This document shows positions 50,265 through 58,249 of a stretch of DNA of 64,000 nucleotides, piece by piece. The stretch is from Anaerozeibacter quisquiliarum (GTDB taxonomy: Bacteria > Bacillota > Clostridia > Christensenellales > Aristaeellaceae), in NCBI GenBank assembly GCA_051162045.1, contig JBISDI010000005.1. One strand, written 5' to 3'. The first letter of the stretch is position 1; the number at the start of each line of letters is the position of its first letter. A program made the translations under genes and the position numbers. Below the pieces are notes generated by a model that saw only the letters and a program-made list of their open reading frames with translations, had not been told where the DNA came from and searched no databases.

Positions 50265-51131
50265 ATGGAGAACGCCCAGGAGTTGATCCAGCGGCTCAAC
50301 CACAGCGGCAAGAAGCTGTCCAAGAGCCACAGGCGAATCGCCGAATGTATCGTCACCCATTACGACAAGGCGGCGTTCATGACCGCGTCGCGCTTGGGCG
50401 AGTACGTGGGGGTGAGCGAGTCCACGGTGGTGCGCTTTGCCGCCGCGCTGGGTTACGAGGGCTATCCGCAGCTTCAAAAGGCGCTGCAAGAGCTGATCCG
50501 GCATCGGCTGACCGCGTCGCAGCGCTTCGAGATGACCAGCGACATGGATCATACGCAGATGCTCAGCCGGGTGCTCAAGGCCGACATGCAGAACATCCGC
50601 GCCACGCTCGACGAGCTGGACCTTGTGGCCTTCGAGGACGCGATCGACCTGATCCTGGCCGCGCGCCACGTGTACGTGCTGGGGCTTAGAGCCAGCGCGC
50701 CGCTCGCGCAGTTCATGGCGCATTATTTGAACTTCATCTTTCCGTCGGTCACGCTGGTCACCTCCGGCGTGTCCGACATCTTCGAGCAGATATCGCGCAT
50801 CGGCGAGGGCGACCTGCTGATCGGCATCAGCTTCCCGCGCTACACCAGCCGCACGATCGAGGCGATGCGCTTCGCGCGCGGGCGGGGGGCGTCGCTGATC
50901 GCGATCACCGACGGGCCGCTGTCGCCGCTGCACGCGGCGGCCGACCTGTGCCTGACCGCCAAGAGCGACATGGCGTCGTTTGTCGACTCGCTGGCCGCGC
51001 CGCTGTCGCTGATTAACGCGCTGATCGTGGCCGTGGGGCAGAGGCGGCGGCAGGAGGTCAACGACTATTTCCAGCAGATGGAGGACGTGTGGGCGGAGTA
51101 CGACGTGTACTTGGGGAAGAACCAGGCGTGA
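50265..51131 (+). CDS. MurR/RpiR-family transcriptional regulator
   Basis: A 288-residue regulator with an N-terminal helix-turn-helix (about 1-78, SRLGEYVGVSESTVVRFAAA) and a C-terminal SIS sugar-phosphate-binding domain (about 125-255, VYVLGLRASAPLA and LLIGISFPRYTSRT). Members sense phosphosugars and control sugar or cell-wall amino-sugar genes. No sugar gene is adjacent; instead the downstream flavoprotein overlaps it by 4 nt (GTGA). GGGAGG lies 8 nt before the ATG. The target genes are unknown. Confidence 0.9.
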   Translation: MENAQELIQRLNHSGKKLSKSHRRIAECIVTHYDKAAFMTASRLGEYVGVSESTVVRFAAALGYEGYPQLQKALQELIRHRLTASQRFEMTSDMDHTQMLSRVLKADMQNIRATLDELDLVAFEDAIDLILAARHVYVLGLRASAPLAQFMAHYLNFIFPSVTLVTSGVSDIFEQISRIGEGDLLIGISFPRYTSRTIEAMRFARGRGASLIAITDGPLSPLHAAADLCLTAKSDMASFVDSLAAPLSLINALIVAVGQRRRQEVNDYFQQMEDVWAEYDVYLGKNQA

Positions 51132-52381
51132 CGGACGTATTGGTGGTCGGAGGCGGCGCGGCGGGACTTTCGGCCGCGCTGTTTGCAGCGCGCGCGGGCG
51201 CGCGCGTTACGCTGCTCGAGCGCAATGAAAAGCTGGGCAAAAAGATCTATATCACAGGCAAGGGCCGGTGCAACGTGACCAACACCGCCGAGCGCGAGGA
51301 CTTCATGAAGCAGATCGTGCGCAACCCGCGCTTTCTGTACGCCGCGCTCAGTCACCTTGGAAGCCGCGACCTGATGGCGCTGCTCGAGGCTTTGGGCGTA
51401 CCGCTCAAGGAAGAGCGCGGCGGGCGCGTGTTTCCGGTATCCGACCGCGCCAGCGACGTGACGCGCGCGCTCGAAAGGGAAATCCTGCGATTGGGCGCGA
51501 CCGTCCGGCTGAACGCGCGGGCCCATGAGCTGCTGCTCGAAGACGGCGCGGCGGCGGGCGTGCGGCTGGAATCGGGCGAAGAGGTGCGCGCAAGGGCGGT
51601 GATCGTGGCGACCGGCGGGCTTTCCTATCCGTCGACCGGCTCGACCGGCGACGGCTATCGGCTGGCCGAGGCGGCGGGGCTTGCGCTTTCGCCCACCCGC
51701 GCGACGCTCACGCCGATCGAAACGATCGAGGACTGGCCGGGCGCGCTGTCGGGCCTGACGCTCAAAAACGTGCGGCTTGGCGCGCTCAATGGCAAGAAGA
51801 AGCTGTTTGCCGAGCAGGGCGAGCTGCTGTTCACCCACTTCGGGCTGTCGGGGCCGCTGGCGCTGTCGCTGTCGAGCGCGCTGCCCGACGACTGCGCGGG
51901 GCAGCGGCTTACGATCGATCTGAAGCCGGCGCTCGACGAGCAGACGCTCGACCGGCGGTTGGTGCGCGACCTCACCGAAATGAGCCGCAAGCAACTGATT
52001 ACCGTGATGGACGCGCTCGCGCCGCATAACCTGGCGCTGACGCTATTGAACCTCGCCGGCCTGAGTCCCGCGCAGCCGGCCCACAGCGTGACGCAGGCGC
52101 AGCGCGCGGCACTGGTGAAGCTCATCAAGGCGGTGCCGCTGACGGTCAAGGGCCTCAGAGGCTATTTGGAGGCGGTCGTCACGCGCGGCGGCGTGGACGT
52201 GAAGGGCATCAACGCCTCCACGATGGAGGCCAAGGCGATGCCCCATCTGTACTTCGCAGGCGAGGTGCTCGACGTGGACGCGCTGACCGGCGGGTTCAAC
52301 CTGCAAATCGCGTTCTCAACCGGGGCGCTGGCTGGCGCAAGTGCCGGTCACTCGCGATCGGCTGCGACCGTTCGCGAGTGA
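51128..52381 (+). CDS. HI0933/YhiN-family FAD-dependent oxidoreductase
   Basis: A 417-residue flavoprotein of the BaiN/YhiN group. It has the dinucleotide-binding GGGAAGLSAALFAARAG, then GKGRCNVTNT, GGLSYPSTGSTGDGY and a C-terminal GEVLDVDALTGGFNLQ, all typical. The physiological reaction of the family is uncertain; a few members reduce bile-acid or related enoyl substrates. The start is GTG 51128, overlapping the RpiR stop (GTGA); an upstream in-frame codon at 51089 lies inside that gene. Coupled expression with the regulator is likely. Confidence 0.88.
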   Translation: MTDVLVVGGGAAGLSAALFAARAGARVTLLERNEKLGKKIYITGKGRCNVTNTAEREDFMKQIVRNPRFLYAALSHLGSRDLMALLEALGVPLKEERGGRVFPVSDRASDVTRALEREILRLGATVRLNARAHELLLEDGAAAGVRLESGEEVRARAVIVATGGLSYPSTGSTGDGYRLAEAAGLALSPTRATLTPIETIEDWPGALSGLTLKNVRLGALNGKKKLFAEQGELLFTHFGLSGPLALSLSSALPDDCAGQRLTIDLKPALDEQTLDRRLVRDLTEMSRKQLITVMDALAPHNLALTLLNLAGLSPAQPAHSVTQAQRAALVKLIKAVPLTVKGLRGYLEAVVTRGGVDVKGINASTMEAKAMPHLYFAGEVLDVDALTGGFNLQIAFSTGALAGASAGHSRSAATVRE

Positions 52382-52392
52382 GATAAGGAACG

Positions 52393-52670
52393 GGGAACCG
52401 GATTGCTGGATTCCCTGCGGGAAATTCCGGGCGCAATCCTGCTGCCGGAATCGATTCCCCGTCGGGACGCGCCCGACCGCGCCCGGTGGGCGAGGAAGAG
52501 GGCGCCAGTCCAATGAGCAAGCGAGCATCCGCGCCGGATGGCGTGGGGCGACCATTGCGAATTGAGTGAGGGCAAGCGCGCCCTTTGGGGGAATCCACAG
52601 GCATCGGCAGGGTCGGTACCCATGATCCAACATGGAGGGCACGGCCCTCCAACCCCCCCAGGGGGGAGCG
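52393..52670. repeat. Composite hairpin element before hutP, related to that at 43.4 kb
   Basis: The 300 nt between the flavoprotein and hutP hold no gene. GATTCCCCGTCGGG (52453-52466) and GGCAAGC-G-CGCCCTTTGGGG with GAATCC (52571-52596) match two adjacent blocks of the 43.4-kb element but are split by 104 nt of unrelated sequence. A preceding CCCTGCGGGA hairpin and a following GGAGGGCACGGCCCTCC hairpin also resemble the other copy. Confidence 0.65.
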
Positions 52671-52681
52671 GCGGAAAGGAG

Positions 52682-53116
52682 ATGACGGACATCGAATCGA
52701 CGAACATCAGCGGCAGCCGCACGGTGTCGCGCGCCGCGCTCATGATGAGCCTGACGCGCACGCGCGAGGAGGAGAAGACGCTCAAGGAGCAGCTCGGCGC
52801 CGAGGATATGCGCGCGGCGGCGGTGGACTACGGCGGGGAATTCATCCAGTCGATCATGCGGATCGTGGAGCGCGCCGTGGTGGCGGCCAAGCGCGAGGGC
52901 GTGATTTCGTCCACCGAGTACCGGGAGGAGGGCGCGGTGGCCGGCGCGACGCGTGAGGCGCTCTCGCAGGTGGGCGCGAAGGCGCTGGGCCTGAACGTGG
53001 GCGGCAAGATCGGCGTGGCGCGCTCGGGCAACAACATCGCGGTGGCGGTGTTCTTCGGTATCGGTTTGCTGCATCTGAATGAAGTGGCGGTCGGGTTGGG
53101 GCATCGGGCAATTTAG
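52682..53116 (+). CDS. hutP: HutP-family RNA-binding antiterminator
   Basis: A 144-residue protein matching HutP throughout: SRAALMMSLTRTREEEKTL, the YGGEFIQSIMRIVERAVVAA helix region, EGAVAGATREALSQ and the C-terminal block VAVFFGIGLLHLNEVAVGLG. In Bacillus, HutP with histidine and Mg2+ binds hut mRNA and blocks a terminator. No histidine-utilisation gene is near, so the target RNA is elsewhere or different. AAAGGAG directly abuts ATG 52682, an unusually tight spacing, so the real start may differ. The stop codon lies in the terminal arm of a 165-bp palindrome. Confidence 0.9.
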   Translation: MTDIESTNISGSRTVSRAALMMSLTRTREEEKTLKEQLGAEDMRAAAVDYGGEFIQSIMRIVERAVVAAKREGVISSTEYREEGAVAGATREALSQVGAKALGLNVGGKIGVARSGNNIAVAVFFGIGLLHLNEVAVGLGHRAI

Positions 53117-53278
53117 GTAAGCGCCGATCAAATCCCACGCGCGGTGGCGGTTGCATTTTCGCCAGCTCGGGCCCGCAGAATCCTCGACGTAGCGCTGCTA
53201 CGCCTTCGGATTTTGCAAGCCCAATCCGGCAAAAATTCCCCTCGCCATCGCACGTGTGCTTTAATCAGCGCTTACCTA
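53114..53278. repeat. 165-bp near-symmetric palindrome filling the gap between hutP and the TSUP gene
   Basis: The whole interval is an imperfect inverted repeat centred near 53195. The outer arms AGGTAAGCGCCGATCAAA (53115-53132) and TTTAATCAGCGCTTACCT (53260-53277) are complementary at 16 of 18 positions. Further inward pairs include CGCGCGGTGGCG/CGCCATCGCACG and GCAGAATCC/GGATTTTGC, and the centre is GTAGC-GCT-GCTAC. It begins at the hutP TAG and ends at the TAG of the facing gene. It is either a bidirectional terminator or a miniature mobile/REP-like element. Confidence 0.85.
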
Positions 53279-54031
53279 GGCAAACATATCCCAAGCCAGC
53301 TTGAGGATCAGCGCGGCCAGCACGACGAGCATGATGACGCGAATGAACTTTGCACCTTGCCGGATGGCCAGCTTCGCACCCAGCCAGCCGCCGACGATCG
53401 AGCAAACCGCGGCGGGCAGCGCCAATTTCAGCAGCACCTGCCCGCCGATCAGGAAGCTGACCGCGGCGGCCAGGTTGCTGGCCAGATTCACGAGTTTGGC
53501 CGCGCCCGACGCGTCCACCATGCCCAGGCCCGCGTACCAGGTGAACAGCAGAATCAGGATGGTGCCGGTGCCCGGGCCGAAGAAGCCGTCGTACAGCCCG
53601 CATGCCAGTCCGATCGCGGCGCAGCCCGCGTAGCGGCGCGCGTCGAACGGGCGAGCCGGGGCTTCGCCTCGCTTGACGAGCAACAGCACCGCGACCAACG
53701 GCAGCGCGACCAGCATGAAGGCGCGCGCGAATTGCTCGCTTACCTGCTGGAGCAAAAACGCGCCCAGCGCCGAACCGATCAGCGCGCCCGGCACCGCCAG
53801 CAATGCGGGCGCGAGCGGCAGGCGTCCGCTCTTCAGGTAGCGCGCGGTGGCGAAGACGGTGCCGCATAGCGCCGATAGCTTGTTGCTGCCCGACGCCAGC
53901 TGCGCGGGCAGCCCCGCGAACAGGTAGGCCGGCAGCGAAATCAGCCCGCCGCCCCCGGCGATTGAATCGACGAACGCGGCCAGAAACACGAGCGGGCATA
54001 CGATCCATAACATGACGGGCGTTACTTCCAC
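53276..54031 (-). CDS. TSUP/TauE-type sulfite exporter family permease
   Basis: A 251-residue membrane protein with about eight helices in two repeats. The family marks are FVDSIAGGGGLISLPAYL near the N-terminus and GLYDGFFGPGTGTIL in the second half. Members export sulfite, sulfoacetate or other small anions. The start is GTG 54031 with AAGGGAG 9 nt upstream. Its stop lies at the edge of the 165-bp palindrome. The substrate is not predictable. Confidence 0.9.
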   Translation of the reverse strand: MEVTPVMLWIVCPLVFLAAFVDSIAGGGGLISLPAYLFAGLPAQLASGSNKLSALCGTVFATARYLKSGRLPLAPALLAVPGALIGSALGAFLLQQVSEQFARAFMLVALPLVAVLLLVKRGEAPARPFDARRYAGCAAIGLACGLYDGFFGPGTGTILILLFTWYAGLGMVDASGAAKLVNLASNLAAAVSFLIGGQVLLKLALPAAVCSIVGGWLGAKLAIRQGAKFIRVIMLVVLAALILKLAWDMFA

Positions 54032-54063
54032 GGCCGGTCACTCCCTTTGTACTGTGCATATAG

Positions 54064-54099
54064 AAAAAGGCCGCAGCGCCTTATCTGAGCGCTACAGCC
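54064..54099 (-). terminator. Intrinsic terminator of infC-rpmI-rplT
   Basis: On the minus strand GGCTGTAGCGC (54099-54089) pairs with GCGCTGCGGCC (54079-54069) using two G-U pairs, followed by TTTTT. Confidence 0.88.
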
Positions 54100-54112
54100 C
54101 CGGGAATACGCC

Positions 54113-54469
54113 TCAGCCCAACGCCTTCTTGGCCGTATCGGCCAACTGCGTGAACGCGGCCGGCTGGGCGACCGCGAGGTCGGACAACAGCTTGCGGTTG
54201 ATCGTCACGCCGGACAGCTTGAGGCCGTTCATCATGCGCGAGTAGCTCAGGCCGTTCGCGCGCGCCGCGGCGTTGATGCGCGTGATCCACAGTTTGCGGA
54301 AGTCGCGCTTTTTCAGCTTGCGGCCGATGTATGCGTAGCGCAGGGAGCGGCGAACCTGCTCGCTCGCGGCGCGATACTGCTTCGACTTGGCGCCAAAGTA
54401 GCCCTTGGACAGCTTGAATACCCTGCGACGCTTTTTCAGGGCGTTTACGGCCCTCTTGACTCTAGCCAT
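54113..54469 (-). CDS. rplT: 50S ribosomal protein L20
   Basis: A 118-residue, very basic 23S rRNA-binding protein. KRRRVFKLSKGYFGAKSKQY and YIGRKLKKRDFRKLWITRIN are diagnostic. In Bacillota free L20 also binds the leader of its own operon to cause premature termination. It is the last gene of infC-rpmI-rplT, 15 nt after rpmI, and ends at a strong terminator. Confidence 0.98.
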   Translation of the reverse strand: MARVKRAVNALKKRRRVFKLSKGYFGAKSKQYRAASEQVRRSLRYAYIGRKLKKRDFRKLWITRINAAARANGLSYSRMMNGLKLSGVTINRKLLSDLAVAQPAAFTQLADTAKKALG

Positions 54470-54484
54470 TTCGATTCGCCTCCT

Positions 54485-54682
54485 TTACTTATAGGGAATG
54501 AGCTTTTTCATGACCTTGGCTTCGCCCGCCGCGACGAAGGCGGCCTTGCGCAGGTTGCGCGTGCGCTTGGTGGGCTTCTTGGTCAGGATGTGGCGCTTGT
54601 AGGCTTGGGAACGCTTGACCTTTCCGGACTTGGTGAGCGAAAAGCGTTTGGCGGCGCCCCGATGGGTCTTTTGTTTGGGCAT
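54485..54682 (-). CDS. rpmI: 50S ribosomal protein L35
   Basis: A 65-residue basic protein (MPKQKTHRGAAKRF, then HILTKKPTKRTRNLR). ATG 54682 with GGAGGA upstream gives the family N-terminus; six extra in-frame codons to 54700 are not family-like. The middle gene of infC-rpmI-rplT. Confidence 0.98.
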   Translation of the reverse strand: MPKQKTHRGAAKRFSLTKSGKVKRSQAYKRHILTKKPTKRTRNLRKAAFVAAGEAKVMKKLIPYK

Positions 54683-54712
54683 GGGTCTTCCTCCTCTCAT
54701 CCTCGCGGGGGG

Positions 54713-55225
54713 TTAATCTTTAATCTTGGGCGCGAGGATCATAATCATGTTGCGCCCCTCGATCAGCGGGCGGCGCTCCACTACGCCCAGGTCCTTGAGC
54801 CGCTCGGCAAAGTCCTTCATGACCTCCAGACCGATTTCGGAATGGGTGATCTGACGCCCGCGGAAGCGGATCGTCACCTTCACTTTGTCGCCGTCCTGCA
54901 GGAACTTGACCGCGTTGCGGAACTTCACGTCCACATCGTGATCCTCGATCGTGGCGGACAGGCGAACCTCCTTGAGGGTGATGATCTTTTGATTCTTGCG
55001 AATCTCCCGTTCGTGCTTGGACTGCTCGAAGCGATACTTGCCGTAGTCCATCAGCTTGCAGACGGGCGGCTTGGCCTGCGGCGCAATCTTGACCAGGTCA
55101 AGACTGCGTTCTTCGGCCAGCGCTATGGCCTGATGCGTAGGCATCACCCCCAGCTGCTCGCCGTCCTCGGCGACCAAGCGTACCTCGCGGTCACGGATTT
55201 CCTGGTTAATCATCAGATCGTTGAT
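54713..55225 (-). CDS. infC: Translation initiation factor IF-3, probable AUC start
   Basis: A 170-residue factor that keeps the 30S subunit free and checks the start codon. The N-domain INQEIRDREVRLVAEDGEQLG, the linker with LMDYGKYRFEQSKHE and the C-domain FRGRQITHSEIG are clear. The first ATG (55213) is 21 nt from the Shine-Dalgarno AGGAGG (55240-55235). An in-frame ATC at 55225 is exactly 9 nt from it and restores the residues before LMINQEIRD. infC commonly uses AUU, AUA or AUC for IF-3 autoregulation, so 55225 is preferred; this is inference. Confidence 0.92.
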   Translation of the reverse strand: MNDLMINQEIRDREVRLVAEDGEQLGVMPTHQAIALAEERSLDLVKIAPQAKPPVCKLMDYGKYRFEQSKHEREIRKNQKIITLKEVRLSATIEDHDVDVKFRNAVKFLQDGDKVKVTIRFRGRQITHSEIGLEVMKDFAERLKDLGVVERRPLIEGRNMIMILAPKIKD

Positions 55226-55240
55226 ACCGATACACCTCCT

Positions 55241-55372
55241 GAAATTCAGTCTGTTGGGACAAAAGAAATAAGCGGCGCAGTACGGCCGCTCTCACGCATA
55301 GGGAACCATGGTTCCTATGACAAACCCGCGCTGGCGTTGCCGCCGGGTGAGAAGCGGTTGCTCCTGCTTTAC
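55241..55372 (-). ncRNA. L20-type leader (attenuator) of infC-rpmI-rplT
   Basis: In the minus-strand leader CCGCTTCTCACCC (55357-55345) can pair with GTGAGAGCGG (55295-55286) as an antiterminator. Otherwise AGCGGC (55290-55285) pairs with GCCGCT (55276-55271) to form a terminator followed by TATTTCTTTT. Intervening hairpins (CCCG-GGCG-GCAA-CGCC type, and CATAGG...CCTATG) fit the Bacillota L20 leader, which is switched off by free L20. The preceding GCAGGAGCAACCGCTTCTC is also typical of such leaders. Confidence 0.8.
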
Positions 55373-55378
55373 CAAATC

Positions 55379-55408
55379 AGTATAGCACGCGCAGCGCGGG
55401 GACGTCAA
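55379..55408 (-). promoter_or_regulatory. Promoter of the infC operon
   Basis: On the minus strand TTGACG (55408-55403) and TATACT (55384-55379), spacer 18 bp, placed about 10 nt before the L20 leader. Confidence 0.72.
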
Positions 55409-55438
55409 GGCGTGGGCAAGATTTTACATCGGGATGGC

Positions 55439-58183
55439 CTATGAACCGAGGCGCGCGGCTCGGCCTTTGCGCCGGCGCCCAATCAACCCCAGCGCGACGG
55501 CGCACGAAAGGCCCAGCGCGCTCAGCGCGAGGCCGGGCTTCATCCATGGGTTTTCATACGTCAACACCACGTGATGCGCGCCTGCTTTGAGCGGCAGCGC
55601 CATGGTGAGGCCGCTGGAATGGTCGAGCGCGGCGGCCTGACCGTCCACGGTGGCGCGCCATCCGTCCGACCAGGGGATGGCCAGCGCCAGTACCCGGCCG
55701 CTCGAGAAGTTCACATCGCCCTCGACGCGGTCGTTGCCCACGCGCACGAGCGTCATCGACTCCCGTTTGAGCGCGGCCGCCTGCGCGTTCAGGCCGTCCA
55801 TCGGCAGACAGTAGAGCTCGATGTCATCGAGGCGCACCGTGCCCTTCTCGGGAAAGCGCAGCGTGGCCTTGTCGAGCACGCCCTCGCGGTAGCCCAGGTT
55901 GACCATGTAGTTGGTCGCGCCGTAGTGGTACTGATAGCTGTCTGAACAGGCGTGGACCTCTTTTTCAAAGCCATCGCCCGCAACCGAAATCGCGATGATG
56001 TCGTAAGGCGCGCCGGAGATGTCGAGACCCTTAAGCCGCAGGTAGGTCTCGCAGCCCGGCGCGGACCCAAACGACAGCGTCATCTCCGCGCCCGCCTCGC
56101 GCACGTCGAGCACACCGTCCCGCCACGATATGCCGTCCGAGCAGGCAAACGAATAGGGAATCCGCACGCGCCGGTCGATGGGCGTCGCCTGCGCAAGCGA
56201 AAAGGGCGGCGGGCTTTCGAGGATCGCCGCGCTCATGAGCGCCTGCTGCTTGCCGAGCGCGTCCAGCTTGTCGTACGCCGCGCGGGAAAGATAAAGCGGC
56301 GTGCTGTACGACAGCCCCGGCGCGGCCGCGTTCTCGTAGACGGCATGGCGTTCGTCCTCGGATATTTTCAAAAAACCGTAGGGCGGCAGCTGCTTGGAAT
56401 CGGCATCGGTCGCAAAGTACTTCACGCCCATCACGTCGAGCAGCGCGGCGCGCCCGTCGAAACCGGTGGTATAATGCAGCACGACGCGGCCGCTGTCCTC
56501 GAGCTCGCCCAGAGGCTCCAGGTTATCGGCGTTCTGGATGCTCAGGTAGCAGGCCGTGGGATAGAAACCGAGCATGATCGATTCGTTGCGCACCGACAGC
56601 TCGTGCCCGGGCACCTCGGTTCGGAAGAAGTGCGTCCCGTCGGGAGCCGGGGCGGAGGACGCGGGCGAGGACGCGACGACGGCGTCCGCCTTGCCCGCCG
56701 GCAGCAACTGCCCGCCCTGATAGCGCCAATAGGCGTACAGGGTCTCGTTCAGCGCAAGGTTCATGACGACCGCGGCCAGCGCCACCGCGGCGGGCGCCCA
56801 TTTATACACACGGCGCTTGGGCGCGCCGAAATACAAAAGCGCAAAGCACAGCGCGGCGAACGCGAGGCCGACCACGGCAATGTAGGCGTAGTACGCCGTC
56901 TTGCTCGTCAGATCCTTGCTGCGCACCAGGGTATAGACGAAGCCCAGGAACAGCAAGGCCGTCGTGCCGATCAGCAGCGCTTTCCCCCGCGCGGACGCCT
57001 TCAGCGGCGCGTCGAGGCCGAAAGCCAACGCGCAGGAGAACAGAAAGGACAGCAGGAACACCGAGCGCGGCGAGATGTAGCTGAAGCCGTTGAGCGCATA
57101 GGAAGGGAAGGGTACGAGCAGGTAGAGGGCGACCGGCACGGCGATCGCCCGCAAGCCATAGCGCTTGCACGACTGCCGATCGAGCATCAGCGCCATGGCC
57201 GCCCAGAGCGCCCAGATCGCGACCGTTTCAAAGTAAGCGTTGAGCGGGAAGGCCAGGCACGAGAGATGGGAGGCGTATTCCTGCGGCGAATAAAACCACA
57301 GGTTCAGCGCGAGCGGCCCGGGGACCCGCGCCGAATGCAGAAAGCCATAGATGCTCGGGAGCAGCACCGCGCCCGCGACGGCGATGCCCAGCGCATAGCG
57401 GAGCAGCGCGCGGCCGACGGCGCGGGGAAGGGCGCGCGCCCGCTCGCCGCGCGCGTGCGTCCGGAAGAAGCGCAGCAGCGCGTAGCCGAACAGGAACAGG
57501 CTGATCATGTACAGAAAATAGAACGAGCTCATCGCGAGCCAGGCGACCGAGGCGACGAACAGCGCGCCCTTGCCGCGCTTCGTCAGCCGTTCATAGCCCA
57601 ACAAAACCAGCGGCAGGTACATCGCGGCGTTCAGGAAGTTTTGATGCTTGAGCGTGTTTCGGTTGACGAAGGCGCAAAAGGCGTAGGACAGCGCCGCGAT
57701 GACCGCGTGGCTGCGCCGCGCGCCCATGTGCCGCAGATACATGTAGAGGAACAGCCCGCTCAAAAACTGGCGCAGGTAGACGCACAGCGTGAACAGCAAC
57801 TCCATGTCGTCGACGGGGAGCAGCGCGGCTGGCAGCAGCAGGGGATCGGCGAAGCCATAGAAATTGAGCGTGGAAATGACGTCGCCACCCAGCCCGATGG
57901 TAAAGCTGAACTGGTCAAAATCGATGCGCCCGGCGGCCAGGCCGGCCAAAAAACGGCGCACGGCTCGCACAAAGTACGCCGTGGCCGGATAGTATTCGCC
58001 GCTCGAGTCGAATTGCCACAGGATGGAGCGCCCGCCGATCAGCACAATCGCGCGGGTGAGCAGCGACAGGCAGCAAAAGCCCAGTGCGTAAAACCCGATC
58101 GCAGCCAGGCATCGTCCGGCCGCCGGCAAGCGCGCGTATTGCGCGGCCGCATGTTTCACCCATCGATGGATGCGAATCGCCAC
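55439..58183 (-). CDS. YfhO-family polytopic membrane protein
   Basis: A 914-residue protein with about 12 hydrophobic helices in the first 480 residues, a large extracytoplasmic domain (about 490-880), and a last helix near 885-905. The GT-C-like N-terminal features QFDSSGEYYPATAYFVR and the SFTIGLGGD loop are typical of YfhO. In Bacillus and Listeria relatives YfhO glycosylates lipoteichoic acid with an undecaprenyl-linked sugar; that role is likely but not proven here. The start is GTG 58183, with GGGAGG upstream. Confidence 0.88.
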   Translation of the reverse strand: MAIRIHRWVKHAAAQYARLPAAGRCLAAIGFYALGFCCLSLLTRAIVLIGGRSILWQFDSSGEYYPATAYFVRAVRRFLAGLAAGRIDFDQFSFTIGLGGDVISTLNFYGFADPLLLPAALLPVDDMELLFTLCVYLRQFLSGLFLYMYLRHMGARRSHAVIAALSYAFCAFVNRNTLKHQNFLNAAMYLPLVLLGYERLTKRGKGALFVASVAWLAMSSFYFLYMISLFLFGYALLRFFRTHARGERARALPRAVGRALLRYALGIAVAGAVLLPSIYGFLHSARVPGPLALNLWFYSPQEYASHLSCLAFPLNAYFETVAIWALWAAMALMLDRQSCKRYGLRAIAVPVALYLLVPFPSYALNGFSYISPRSVFLLSFLFSCALAFGLDAPLKASARGKALLIGTTALLFLGFVYTLVRSKDLTSKTAYYAYIAVVGLAFAALCFALLYFGAPKRRVYKWAPAAVALAAVVMNLALNETLYAYWRYQGGQLLPAGKADAVVASSPASSAPAPDGTHFFRTEVPGHELSVRNESIMLGFYPTACYLSIQNADNLEPLGELEDSGRVVLHYTTGFDGRAALLDVMGVKYFATDADSKQLPPYGFLKISEDERHAVYENAAAPGLSYSTPLYLSRAAYDKLDALGKQQALMSAAILESPPPFSLAQATPIDRRVRIPYSFACSDGISWRDGVLDVREAGAEMTLSFGSAPGCETYLRLKGLDISGAPYDIIAISVAGDGFEKEVHACSDSYQYHYGATNYMVNLGYREGVLDKATLRFPEKGTVRLDDIELYCLPMDGLNAQAAALKRESMTLVRVGNDRVEGDVNFSSGRVLALAIPWSDGWRATVDGQAAALDHSSGLTMALPLKAGAHHVVLTYENPWMKPGLALSALGLSCAVALGLIGRRRKGRAARLGS

Positions 58184-58219
58184 AGGATTGCCTCCCGTTT
58201 GTATGGGTTTGTACGGGCG

Positions 58220-58248
58220 ATTATAACATGCGGCGTGCGCAAATGCAA
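58220..58248 (-). promoter_or_regulatory. Promoter of the YfhO gene
   Basis: On the minus strand TTGCAT (58248-58243) and TATAAT (58225-58220) are separated by 17 bp. The -35 begins 2 nt after the stop of the carboxypeptidase gene. Confidence 0.72.
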
Positions 58249-58249
58249 C

